64,000 nt of DNA, taken from positions 1 through 64,000 of the forward strand of contig JACQWO010000069.1 in NCBI GenBank assembly GCA_016209225.1. Direction: 5' to 3'. This stretch comes from Desulfobacterales bacterium (GTDB taxonomy: Bacteria; Desulfobacterota; UBA8473). Made by a program: the position numbers and the translations under genes. Position 1 is the first letter of the stretch, and each line of letters begins with the position of its first letter. A model generated the notes under the pieces. The model ran no database searches. It had not been told where the DNA came from and worked only from the letters and a program-made list of their open reading frames with translations. Positions 53,917 through 62,911 of the stretch are shown here, one piece after another.

Positions 53917-55215
53917 TTATCCCCCTTCCCTCCCTATTATTCTCACATTGGCATTATCAACCAGGTTTTTATGCCCTTTTGTAACTATCATGTCATTCCT
54001 TTTTAACCTATGGGATAATACCTCTACCTTTCTGTCAAGGCGTCTGCCAACTCTTATGTGGTCCAGTATTGCTCTGTTGTCCCTGATTATAAATATGGAT
54101 GGCTTATTAGCCACTGACACAACAGCCTCTTCTGGAAGCACCATAGCGTCCTTTTTGGTCGAGGTGGTCAACTGTATATCTGCAGAGAATCCCTGTTTTA
54201 ATCTATTATCTCTATTCCCTATCTTTGCCTTTACCTTAAGGCTTCGTGTAGAAGGGTCGGATTCAGGGCTTATAAAATATACCTTTCCTATAAACTTTTC
54301 TCCCGGGAAGACATTAACCGTGGCTACCAGGTTCTGACCTATCTTAACCTCACCGGCAAATGTCTCAGGGATAGAGAAAGAGAGCTTTAACGGGTCGTTT
54401 TGCACTATCTTAAAAAGCTTAATGCCGTTTTTGATGTGCTCTCCAAGAGATACCATCCTACTATTAACTATCCCCGTGATAGGAGAATATACCCTTGTAT
54501 CTTTAAGATTCTTCTCCGCTACCTTCAAGTTCACCATAGCCTTTTCAACCTTTGCTTTTGCTACCCCGACATCCTCTTTCGCAGGGCCACTTATGGCTAT
54601 TCTATATCCATCTTCCGCAGTCAATGCCTTCTTCTTTGCCATTTCATATCTGGACTCTATCTTATCAAATGTGCCCTTATCTATTAACCCGCTCTCGTAA
54701 GATTCCTTCTGTTTCTTATAATCGCCCTCTATCTTCTCAAGGCTGATCCTTGCCTTATCCAGATTCGTCTTCATCTGTTCGGCTCTTTCTGCCCTTGCCC
54801 CTGCCATTAGTTTGTCAAAAGCTGCCCTTGTTTCTTCAACGATCGATCTCGCCTTTTCGACGACCAGCCGGGCCTTTTCATCGTCGACCTTGAGAAGAAT
54901 ACCCCCTTTTTTTACCGGACTCCCTTCATCGGCAAATATCTCTTTTACTTTCCCTGTAACCTCTGAAGTGATGGTCACATTCTCATTTGAAAGAAACGAG
55001 CCAATGGCATCTATATCATAGTTAATATCCATTGTCTTTACACTGGCAGTCTCGACATCAATGACATTCCCTTCAAAACTTCTATTTGCTGTACCGCTAA
55101 TCTCATCTTCCCCCTCCTTTCCACATCCAAAAGATGAGACATATATCAGTGATAGAGCGGAAAAGATAACGAGCACCATCTTTAGAGTTTGCAAACCTTT
55201 GCTCCTCTCGCCCAT
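53917..55215 (-). CDS. RND membrane-fusion protein (second copy of the operon)
   Basis: Four hundred and thirty-two residues. Lipoprotein-type N-terminus (LIYVSSFGCGKEGEDE), a coiled-coil hairpin (about 100-200), lipoyl halves and a C-terminal barrel (DAMVLPEEAVVSVANKPSIFII). Starts 9 bases after the RND pump stop. Unlike the MFP ahead of the pump it has a longer coiled coil, so it could form an alternative complex. Its distal end is followed immediately by the PII-like gene. Confidence 0.85.
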   Translation of the reverse strand: MGERSKGLQTLKMVLVIFSALSLIYVSSFGCGKEGEDEISGTANRSFEGNVIDVETASVKTMDINYDIDAIGSFLSNENVTITSEVTGKVKEIFADEGSPVKKGGILLKVDDEKARLVVEKARSIVEETRAAFDKLMAGARAERAEQMKTNLDKARISLEKIEGDYKKQKESYESGLIDKGTFDKIESRYEMAKKKALTAEDGYRIAISGPAKEDVGVAKAKVEKAMVNLKVAEKNLKDTRVYSPITGIVNSRMVSLGEHIKNGIKLFKIVQNDPLKLSFSIPETFAGEVKIGQNLVATVNVFPGEKFIGKVYFISPESDPSTRSLKVKAKIGNRDNRLKQGFSADIQLTTSTKKDAMVLPEEAVVSVANKPSIFIIRDNRAILDHIRVGRRLDRKVEVLSHRLKRNDMIVTKGHKNLVDNANVRIIGREGG

Positions 55216-55224
55216 ATATTGCGG

Positions 55225-58200
55225 CTATTCAGCCCTACCCTCTCTCTTTTTCACAAGCCTTGTCAGCCAATCATCAAAGAGGTCATAGGCTGCCGGAACG
55301 ACAAGGAGTGTCAGAAAAAGGGAGGTAAGAAGACCGCCAATGACGGAGATTCCCATGGGGGCACGGGTTTCCGAACCCTCGCCGATACCGAATGCCACCG
55401 GCATCATGCCAAAGACCATGGCCAGGGTTGTCATAAGAATAGGCCTAAGCCTGACAGGGCAAGCATGGAGGATTGCCTCCTGTCTTGACATGCCTCTTTC
55501 CCTTAGGGTATTGGTATAATCTACAAGCAGGATCGAGTTCTTCTTCACAAGCCCCATGAGGAGAATTAGCCCTATAAGACTGAAGATATTTAGGGTATTC
55601 CCGGTAATAAGGAGTGCCCCGAATGCCCCGATGAATGAGAGGGGCATGGCAAGCAAGACCGTAAAAGGGTGGACAAAACTCTCGAATTGGGAAGCCAGGA
55701 TCATATATGCCATGACCACCCCAAGGATAAGGGCAAACAAGAGGTACCTGAAAGACTCTCCCATGGTTTCAGCCATGCCTTTGTACTTCGGCAGGTAATC
55801 AGATGGAAGCACCTTTGCCGATATGGCATCAAGCTCTGCCATTGCCTGCCCCAGGGGTTTACCCTCAAGACTGGCAAAGACCGTTATAGCCCTTTGCCTG
55901 TCTACCCGGTTGATAATGTTGGGGCCTCCTCCTTCCTGTATCCGAACAACACTGGAGAGTTCAACAAGCCTTCCGTCCCGTGACCTAACATAAAGCCTTG
56001 CCAGATCATCCGGATCCTTCCTGTCTTCAGGGTTGAGCCTGACCCTAACCTCGTATCGTTTACCCCTGGCTTCATCCTTGAACTTTGTTATGTCCAGTTC
56101 CCCGCTGATAAGGATATTAATGGCCTGGGCAACAGTGGCAACATCCACCCCCAGATCCGCAGCCTTATCCCGGTCAATATAGACCTTAAGCTCCGGCTTC
56201 CCCGTCTCAAGGGAGGTGTCCACATCCACTATGCCAGGCAATCTTGAAAACTCAGCAACGATCTGCCTCGTGTAGGTCTGAAGGGAAGGCAGGTCCCGTC
56301 CCCTGATACTGTACTGAATCGGCACCATTCTCTGACCCCCGCCAATCATGGAGATATCCTCTGCCGTTGCCTTGAGTCCAGCTATCTGAGCGGTCTTCCT
56401 TCTTACCTCTGCCTTAATCTGCTCCTGGCTTTTCTCCCTCTCCGCCCTGGGCTTCAGACGTACGAACAGGACGGCCCTGTTTATCTGAGGGGTTAAGCCA
56501 AACCCCAGTGCATAGAAGACCGTTCTCACCTCTGGGGTCTCTCTTAATATCTGTTCGGCCTTTTTGAAGAGATCGTCTGCCTTATCAATAGAATAATCTA
56601 TTGGGGCTTCAAGTCTCACAATCAACTGGCCCTGGTCTTCGGGTGGTATGAACTCCTTCCCCATGAATTTTGTGATATAAAGGCTAAAAATGAACATAAG
56701 CAGGGCAAGAAGCAGAACGGTTTTTCTGTAACGGAGAGAAATCCCCAGTAGTCGTCTGTATGCCCCTTCCACCTTTTTGTAGCCTGTCTCAAACCATTGC
56801 CCCATCCTGTAAATGTAAGCAAATCCGGAAGGGGTTCCTGTAGGATTCCCCTTTATTGATTTCATCCTTTTCAAAAAGATGGAAGCCATCATCGGGGTCA
56901 GGGTAAAGGAAACCAGCATGGATACCAGAACGGAGAAGACCACGGTAAGCGCAAACTGCAGGAAAAATCTCCCGACCATCCCCTTCATGAATGCCACGGG
57001 AAGGAAGATTGCAACAATGGCAAAGGTGGTGGCCATAACCGCGAGTCCGATCTCGGAGGTGGCAAAAGAGGCAGCCTCCCGTGGCTCCCTCCCTTCCTCG
57101 ACATGACGGTATATGTTTTCTACCACTATGATGGCATCATCAATGAGAAGGCCCACGGAAAGGGAGAGGGCAAGCATGGTCATGTTGTTAAAGGTAAAAC
57201 CAAAAAATTTGATCATTGCAAATGTGGAGACAATCGATACAGGCAAGGCTACGGCAGTGATAAGGGTCGTCCTGAAATTTCTTAAGAAGATAAAAACGAC
57301 AATAATGGCAAAAAGACTGCCCAGGATCAGGTGTTTTTGAACCTCGTTTATGGAGCGTTTGATAAACGTGGACTGGTCAAAGGCGATGTTCAGGCTCATA
57401 CCAGGCGGCAGGGTCTTTATAATACCCGAAAGCTCTTTCTTGACCCGGTTGATTACCTCAATGGTGTTTGACCCTGATTGTTTCTGAACCCCTATGCCAA
57501 CCGCAGGTACGCCGTTGAATCGCACAAGGGAACGTTTCTCCTGCATCCCATCCTCAACCCTTCCAATATCACGGAGCCTCACCGGTGCCCCCTTATAATA
57601 GGCAACAATCAGATCATTGAAATCAGGCACATTGGGGAATTCTCCCTTGATCTTTACTGTGTATTCTTTGGATGCAGTTTCAATCCTTCCACCGGGAAGT
57701 TCCACATTCTCACGCTGGAGCGCCCCTAAAACGTCATTGGCTGCAATCTGATAGGCTTGAAGTTTATTTGCGTCAAGCCAGACCCTAACCTCCCTCAGTC
57801 TCAATCCGCCCAGCCGGATAGCGCCAACACCATTGATCCTCTGGAACTGCTCCTTTAGTACCTCATCGGCATACGTAGAAAGATCACGAACCGATCTTTG
57901 TCCTGCCAGATTAAACCACAAAACAGGCGTTGAATCCGGGTCAACCTTCTCTATAATCGGTTCATAAATGTCCCTGGGGAGTTTTTGTCTGACAACAGAG
58001 ACCTTTTCCCTGACATCCTGTACCGCAAGATCGATGTCCCTTTCGAGGACAAACTCCACCGTTACCAGGGATGCCCCTTCGATACTTGTAGATGTAATGC
58101 TCTTTACGCCGTTGATTGTGTTTACAACTTCTTCAATCTTATCCGTGACGTCAATGTCCATGATCTCCGGGGATGCACCCTTCAACCTTGTTGTGATATT

Positions 58201-58335
58201 TACAATCGGAAAATCAACCTTGGGAAAGAGGTCAACACCGATCTCAGGGTAACTGACCAGGCCAAGAATCACCAGAGCAAGAACAAACATGGTTGCAAAG
58301 ACGGGCCGTCTAATAGATGTATCAGCGAGCCACAT
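55225..58335 (-). CDS. RND efflux pump, HAE1 (AcrB-like) family
   Basis: One thousand and thirty-six residues, 12 membrane segments. Segment 1 has RRPVFATMFVLALVILGLV. Segment 4 carries LSVGLLIDDAIIVVENIYRH with the proton-relay aspartates. Segment 10 has GLVKKNSILLVDYTN with the relay lysine. These mark the hydrophobe/amphiphile-type pumps (drugs, dyes, bile-like compounds). Overlaps the preceding fusion-protein stop by 14 bases. Works with the TolC-like channel encoded two genes upstream. Confidence 0.95.
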   Translation of the reverse strand: MWLADTSIRRPVFATMFVLALVILGLVSYPEIGVDLFPKVDFPIVNITTRLKGASPEIMDIDVTDKIEEVVNTINGVKSITSTSIEGASLVTVEFVLERDIDLAVQDVREKVSVVRQKLPRDIYEPIIEKVDPDSTPVLWFNLAGQRSVRDLSTYADEVLKEQFQRINGVGAIRLGGLRLREVRVWLDANKLQAYQIAANDVLGALQRENVELPGGRIETASKEYTVKIKGEFPNVPDFNDLIVAYYKGAPVRLRDIGRVEDGMQEKRSLVRFNGVPAVGIGVQKQSGSNTIEVINRVKKELSGIIKTLPPGMSLNIAFDQSTFIKRSINEVQKHLILGSLFAIIVVFIFLRNFRTTLITAVALPVSIVSTFAMIKFFGFTFNNMTMLALSLSVGLLIDDAIIVVENIYRHVEEGREPREAASFATSEIGLAVMATTFAIVAIFLPVAFMKGMVGRFFLQFALTVVFSVLVSMLVSFTLTPMMASIFLKRMKSIKGNPTGTPSGFAYIYRMGQWFETGYKKVEGAYRRLLGISLRYRKTVLLLALLMFIFSLYITKFMGKEFIPPEDQGQLIVRLEAPIDYSIDKADDLFKKAEQILRETPEVRTVFYALGFGLTPQINRAVLFVRLKPRAEREKSQEQIKAEVRRKTAQIAGLKATAEDISMIGGGQRMVPIQYSIRGRDLPSLQTYTRQIVAEFSRLPGIVDVDTSLETGKPELKVYIDRDKAADLGVDVATVAQAINILISGELDITKFKDEARGKRYEVRVRLNPEDRKDPDDLARLYVRSRDGRLVELSSVVRIQEGGGPNIINRVDRQRAITVFASLEGKPLGQAMAELDAISAKVLPSDYLPKYKGMAETMGESFRYLLFALILGVVMAYMILASQFESFVHPFTVLLAMPLSFIGAFGALLITGNTLNIFSLIGLILLMGLVKKNSILLVDYTNTLRERGMSRQEAILHACPVRLRPILMTTLAMVFGMMPVAFGIGEGSETRAPMGISVIGGLLTSLFLTLLVVPAAYDLFDDWLTRLVKKREGRAE

Positions 58336-59407
58336 TGACCTTCACCCCCTCCGACAGGTTGTTTTGTCCTACAACTACAACCATCTCCTTCTCTTGCAGC
58401 CCTTCCACAATTTCCATCAGCTCTCCGTACTTACTGCCAATCTTTACCTCTCTTTCTCTGGCATGGTCGCCCTCAACAACAAAGACCCTGGTCTTTGAGT
58501 CGTCATAGAGGATAGATGTGATGGGGACAACGGTTGTATCCCTCGGTCCGCCGGTATAGATGGTGACATTGGCAAAGATCCCTGGTTTCAGAAGCCCATC
58601 ATGATTGGAAACCCTTGCTTCAACCTTAAGGGTCCTGGTCCTTTCCTCAAGACTGGGATAGAGGATGCTCACACTTCCTTTAAATTCCTTGTCAGGGAAG
58701 GCATTAACCCTAAAGGTCACATCCTGCCCTATACGGAGTTTCCCAACGTCCTTTTCCGTTACCGTAAAATTGAGCTTGAGAGGATTGTTCTGGATAACCA
58801 CAAAGAGGTTTGTGCCGTTTTTCATATAATCCCCTGCTGAAACCCTCTTCTCTTTTATGATACCATGTATGGGTGAGTGGATACCCGTTTTGGAAAGCCT
58901 TTCTTTAGAAAGAGCACGGATTGTCTTTGCCCGTTCCACCTCCGCCATGGCAAGAGACAGTCGGGTGGAGACATCATCGAACTGTTGTTTTGTGACCAGT
59001 TCTTCCCTGTAAAGGGCATTCTTTCGTTCATACTCCAATCTCGTATTTTCAAGGGTCGCTTCTGCCTGTTTCAAAGCGATCTCTGTCCTCTTCACTTCGA
59101 GGCTGTAATTCGTATCGTCAATTGTCGCAAGAAGCATCCCCTTTGAAACTACTGTTCCTTCATCCACCCTGACACTTCTCAAAACCCCTTCAATCTCACT
59201 GCTTACCACGACCTCCTCACCAGGCATCAGTGTACCGATGCTTTCTAGGAAGGGTCTGAAAGACCTTTTCTCAACAGCCTGAACCCGTACATTGATAGCC
59301 TTTCCCCGAGTTGCTTCTACCTTTTTGTTCTTACAGGCAGGGCAAATGAAGATAAGGGATAGGAGAAACAACAAAAGGATAACCTGACCTGATCTCTGAC
59401 CTTTCAT
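58322..59407 (-). CDS. RND membrane-fusion protein (first copy)
   Basis: About 361 residues from the ATG at 59407, which has AAGGA nearby; the frame extends to 59470 inside the channel gene. Lipobox LIFICPAC (Cys near 25). Lipoyl halves near 60-90 and 165-195 flank a helical hairpin (about 90-165: ALKQAEATLENTRLEYERKN). The beta-barrel and C-terminal part end at a TAA overlapping the pump start. Periplasmic adaptor between pump and channel. Confidence 0.88.
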   Translation of the reverse strand: MKGQRSGQVILLLFLLSLIFICPACKNKKVEATRGKAINVRVQAVEKRSFRPFLESIGTLMPGEEVVVSSEIEGVLRSVRVDEGTVVSKGMLLATIDDTNYSLEVKRTEIALKQAEATLENTRLEYERKNALYREELVTKQQFDDVSTRLSLAMAEVERAKTIRALSKERLSKTGIHSPIHGIIKEKRVSAGDYMKNGTNLFVVIQNNPLKLNFTVTEKDVGKLRIGQDVTFRVNAFPDKEFKGSVSILYPSLEERTRTLKVEARVSNHDGLLKPGIFANVTIYTGGPRDTTVVPITSILYDDSKTRVFVVEGDHAREREVKIGSKYGELMEIVEGLQEKEMVVVVGQNNLSEGVKVNVAR

Positions 59408-59444
59408 GTAATCCTTACCAACGTAGTATTCCATAAACATAAAT

Positions 59445-60818
59445 TCACTCCCTCTTACTTTTTTTTGCATCCTGGCTGTTAACTGCAGCCTGTTTGCCTG
59501 TGACCCTTTTCAGCAGTCTCCCTGTTACCCGTTCAAGCCTCAGAATGGACAACTTATAGTTATATACAGCATCTACAAGCTGACGCTCTGCTGTAACAAG
59601 CAATGTATTTGCATCCATGACATCTATACTGTTTGCCAGGCCAAATTCAAACTGTCTTGAAATGGCACTGTAGTTATCCCTGGCGAATGCCAGCCTATCT
59701 TCAAGAGATTTCAAAACCCCTTTCTGTGTCATATAGTCAAGGTAGGCATTTTCAACCTCTACATTTATTCTCTTCCTCATGTCTTCATATATAAGATCAG
59801 CCTGTCTCTGTTTTGCCATTGCCTCCATTACCTCTGCCCTCCGGAGACCTCCCTCAAAAAATGGGAAGTTCAGCTTAATGCCCGCATAGATGGTTTCCTT
59901 ATTAAGAGAGGCGGTCGCAGGGTCTTCATCTCTACCTGCATAAACACCCTCGATGGAAAGTGTAGGCCAGTAGAGGCCGCGCGTGTATTTAACCTGATCC
60001 CCTGCAATCTTTTTCTGTATATCCAAAGACTTAAATTCAGCCCTTCCCGAGAGGGCTGCTTCCTTGAACAGCCCCAGGGCATCATCGGGCTTGTAGTCTG
60101 ACGGGTACTGATTACCCTCGGACACCTCTTTGAGATTATAATCTCCTGTCAACCCGACTATCCTTGCAAGGACTGCCTTTATAAAACTCAGATTGTTTTC
60201 TGCCCTAACCAGTTCTGATTGAGCCCCTGATAATTCAGCCTCTGCCCTCAGAAGAACGGTCTTTGTCACTTCACCCACTCTGACTCTTATGGCGGCGGCA
60301 TCCCTATACTTTGTAAGCCTCTCAACATTTGCCTTTGCAATATCCACAGCCTTCTTCACCCTAAGGACATCGTAATAACCAGAGGAAACACCGAAAAGAT
60401 ATTCTTCCCTCACTGCATAGAGGTCATATTTGCTCTTTTCAATAGTATCTTTCGATATTTTAAAAGCATCAAACTCCCTGCCGCTTACCGAGAGGGATTG
60501 GTCGAGCCTTAACCCCCAGGATGTGGAATAATCAGGCTGAATAAGGGCACCTGTTGATCCCCGTTTATCCTCGCTGTATCCCGTAAAATTTCCGAAAGCG
60601 GAGAGTCGGGGGAAGAGCACAGAGACCGCCTTGTCTTTCGTTCTTTCTGAAATATACAGGTCTTCCTCTGACAGCTTTATCCTTTCAGCGCGTTCAAGGG
60701 CAATCTTATAGAGGTCGGCAAGCGAATATTCCTCCGCTGCATAAAGACTCTTGAATATTGTAAGAGTCATCAATACCATTGTAATACATCCAACTATGAT
60801 AAACCTGGGTTTCATCAT
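59445..60818 (-). CDS. Outer-membrane channel, TolC family
   Basis: Four hundred and fifty-seven residues. Signal peptide about 1-27 (MMKPRFIIVGCITMVLMTLT...AA), then two TolC repeats with long helices; the second repeat starts near DALGLFKEAALSGRAEFKSLDI. The Lys/Arg-rich tail (GKQAAVNSQDAKKSKRE) is unusual. The start has AAGGAG at 9 bases. Serves the RND pump, and perhaps also the MacAB-type exporter upstream. Confidence 0.9.
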   Translation of the reverse strand: MMKPRFIIVGCITMVLMTLTIFKSLYAAEEYSLADLYKIALERAERIKLSEEDLYISERTKDKAVSVLFPRLSAFGNFTGYSEDKRGSTGALIQPDYSTSWGLRLDQSLSVSGREFDAFKISKDTIEKSKYDLYAVREEYLFGVSSGYYDVLRVKKAVDIAKANVERLTKYRDAAAIRVRVGEVTKTVLLRAEAELSGAQSELVRAENNLSFIKAVLARIVGLTGDYNLKEVSEGNQYPSDYKPDDALGLFKEAALSGRAEFKSLDIQKKIAGDQVKYTRGLYWPTLSIEGVYAGRDEDPATASLNKETIYAGIKLNFPFFEGGLRRAEVMEAMAKQRQADLIYEDMRKRINVEVENAYLDYMTQKGVLKSLEDRLAFARDNYSAISRQFEFGLANSIDVMDANTLLVTAERQLVDAVYNYKLSILRLERVTGRLLKRVTGKQAAVNSQDAKKSKRE

Positions 60819-60881
60819 GTTAGCTCACTCCTTGTAAGATGGATAGGAAAAATAAAAAGTCATCGGCAAAAACCCTGGGCA

Positions 60882-62111
60882 TTATTCATACCTCAACGCA
60901 TCTATAGGATCAAGAAGTGATGCCTTGTATGCAGGATAAAATCCGAAAAACACCCCTACCAATCCAGAAAAACCAAATGAGAGGAGAATGGCAACGGGTG
61001 ATACTGTTGTAGACCAATCCGTAAGTATGGTCAGTCCCTTTGAACCGGATATTCCAAGAACAATTCCAGCTATTCCACCGATTAATGATAATGTAACCGC
61101 CTCGACTATGAACTGCAGCCTTATATCCCATGTCTTTGCACCAACAGCCATTCGTATCCCTATTTCCCTTGTCCTTTCTGTAACCGAGACAAGCATTATG
61201 TTCATAATCCCTATTCCTCCTACCAGAAGAGAGATGGAGGCTATAGCTCCGAGCAATAGGGTCATTACCTTTGCAGACTGTTCTGCTGTCTCCATAATCT
61301 GGGTGAGATTTCTAACGGTGAAATCGCTCTCCTGTTTCTGACCGATGTGATGTCTCTGTCTTAACAGATCATTTATCTGTTTCTCTGCCGGTGCAAGGGC
61401 TTCACTGCTCTTTGCCTTCACCATTATTATCCTCACCATCCCGGGAAATGGGGTTCCGAAGAGCTTTTTCTGTGCGGTTGTCACAGGAACATAAATGCTA
61501 TCATCCTGGTCCTGACCATGTGGAGACTGACCTTTTATTGCAAGAACACCAATAACTATAAAAGGGACCTTTTTGATCCTGACAACCTGACCAATTGGGT
61601 CAGTATCTCCAAAAAGTCCATCCACCACGGTCTGCCCCAATAAACACACCTTTGTAGCACTCCTGACATCCCGGTCCGTAAATGACCTACCCGAAGCAAG
61701 CGGCCAGTCCCTGACAATAAGCATACTTGGGGTTGTCCCTGTTATACCTGTTGACCAATTCTGGTGTCCATAAACGACCTGTGCGACCCCGCTGAGAACC
61801 GGGGCAACATCCGAGACAGCATTGCATTCCTTCTGTATTGCATCTGCATCACCAATAGTTAGAGTGGATTGAGTACCTGCTCCCATTCTAACCCCCCCTG
61901 ATGTGGTAGCTCCGGGAAGAACCATGATAAGATTACTACCTATACTCGAAATCTGCTCAGATATCTTCCGGCTTGCACCTGTACCCACAGCAAGCATAGT
62001 AATAACGGCAGCCACACCAATAATAATTCCTAACATTGTAAGGGCAGAACGCATCTTGTTCACTTTTAATGCCCTGAAGGATATCCTAAATGTTGAAGGT
62101 ATGTTAATCAT
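60882..62111 (-). CDS. MacB-type ABC exporter permease (FtsX/MacB family)
   Basis: Four hundred and nine residues. One membrane segment near the N-terminus (about 22-43: MLGIIIGVAAVITMLAVGTGA), a large periplasmic domain (about 45-275), and three segments at the C-terminus (about 280-400) with MNIMLVSVTERTREIGIRMAVGA, the family signature. This is MacB without the fused ATPase; the ATPase is a separate gene upstream. Pumps by mechanotransmission with a MacA-like adaptor. 115 bases after the ATPase gene. Confidence 0.93.
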   Translation of the reverse strand: MINIPSTFRISFRALKVNKMRSALTMLGIIIGVAAVITMLAVGTGASRKISEQISSIGSNLIMVLPGATTSGGVRMGAGTQSTLTIGDADAIQKECNAVSDVAPVLSGVAQVVYGHQNWSTGITGTTPSMLIVRDWPLASGRSFTDRDVRSATKVCLLGQTVVDGLFGDTDPIGQVVRIKKVPFIVIGVLAIKGQSPHGQDQDDSIYVPVTTAQKKLFGTPFPGMVRIIMVKAKSSEALAPAEKQINDLLRQRHHIGQKQESDFTVRNLTQIMETAEQSAKVMTLLLGAIASISLLVGGIGIMNIMLVSVTERTREIGIRMAVGAKTWDIRLQFIVEAVTLSLIGGIAGIVLGISGSKGLTILTDWSTTVSPVAILLSFGFSGLVGVFFGFYPAYKASLLDPIDALRYE

Positions 62112-62133
62112 AGTAGTTCACCGTTTTCCGTTC

Positions 62134-62227
62134 ACTGTTATCCGTTCACCGTTTTCCGTTCACCGATACCTGTCTTAATGGGCACAAGCGAAGAATTGAA
62201 CACAGATAACGGCCAACGGATAACAGT
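62134..62227. repeat. Tandem-word region and 13-bp hairpin within the ABC operon
   Basis: Ccgttttccgttcac-like words occur repeatedly from 62117 to 62165. Actgttatccgtt (62134-62146) pairs perfectly with aacggataacagt (62215-62227). It lies between the ATPase stop and the permease start and could lower translation of the distal genes or protect the mRNA. Confidence 0.6.
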
Positions 62228-62910
62228 TATCTTATCTCATCGCTTATAACACATCCATCCAGGAATTTTATTATCCGCCTGCTGTACGCTGCGATATTAT
62301 CCTCATGGGTTACAAGTATTATTGTAATGTTTGATTGGGTATTCAGTTCCACCAATATCTTCATTATTTCGACACTCGTCTTTGTGTCGAGATTGCCCGT
62401 CGGTTCGTCTGCAAATATTATGGGGGCGTTATTTACCAATGCCCTCGCTATTGCGACCCTTTGCTGTTGTCCGCCTGAAAGCTGATTAGGATGATGGTCC
62501 CCCCTATCTTCCAGGCCTACTTTTTTGAGGGCTTCTAACGCCTTCTCTTTCCTCTCCTTTGCAGATATGCCGTCATAGAGCATTGGGAGTTCAACATTTT
62601 CCAATGCAGATGTCCTCGGAAGCAGGTTGAATCCCTGAAAAACAAAACCTATTTTTTTGTTCCTTATGGCCGCCAGTTTGTCTCTGTTAAGATCGCTGAT
62701 ATCGATATTTTCTAAAAAATACTTGCCGCTTGTCGGTTTATCAAGACATCCCAGAATATTCATAAAAGTTGATTTACCGGACCCCGACGGTCCCATTATT
62801 GCGACAAATTCATCTTTTTCTATTGCTAATGACACACCTATGAGTGCATTCACATCTATATCACCAAGACTGTAGACTTTCGTGATTTCCTGCGCCTCGA
62901 TAATTGCCAT
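62227..62910 (-). CDS. ABC exporter ATP-binding protein (MacB/LolD type)
   Basis: Two hundred and twenty-seven residues. Walker [10 protein letters not shown] (about 39-47), Q-loop [10 protein letters not shown], signature [15 protein letters not shown], Walker [13 protein letters not shown] and switch VTHE. Sequence wording is that of the LolD/MacB group. It powers the permease encoded downstream. One base separates it from the fusion-protein stop. Confidence 0.95.
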   Translation of the reverse strand: MAIIEAQEITKVYSLGDIDVNALIGVSLAIEKDEFVAIMGPSGSGKSTFMNILGCLDKPTSGKYFLENIDISDLNRDKLAAIRNKKIGFVFQGFNLLPRTSALENVELPMLYDGISAKERKEKALEALKKVGLEDRGDHHPNQLSGGQQQRVAIARALVNNAPIIFADEPTGNLDTKTSVEIMKILVELNTQSNITIILVTHEDNIAAYSRRIIKFLDGCVISDEIR

Positions 62911-62911
62911 A

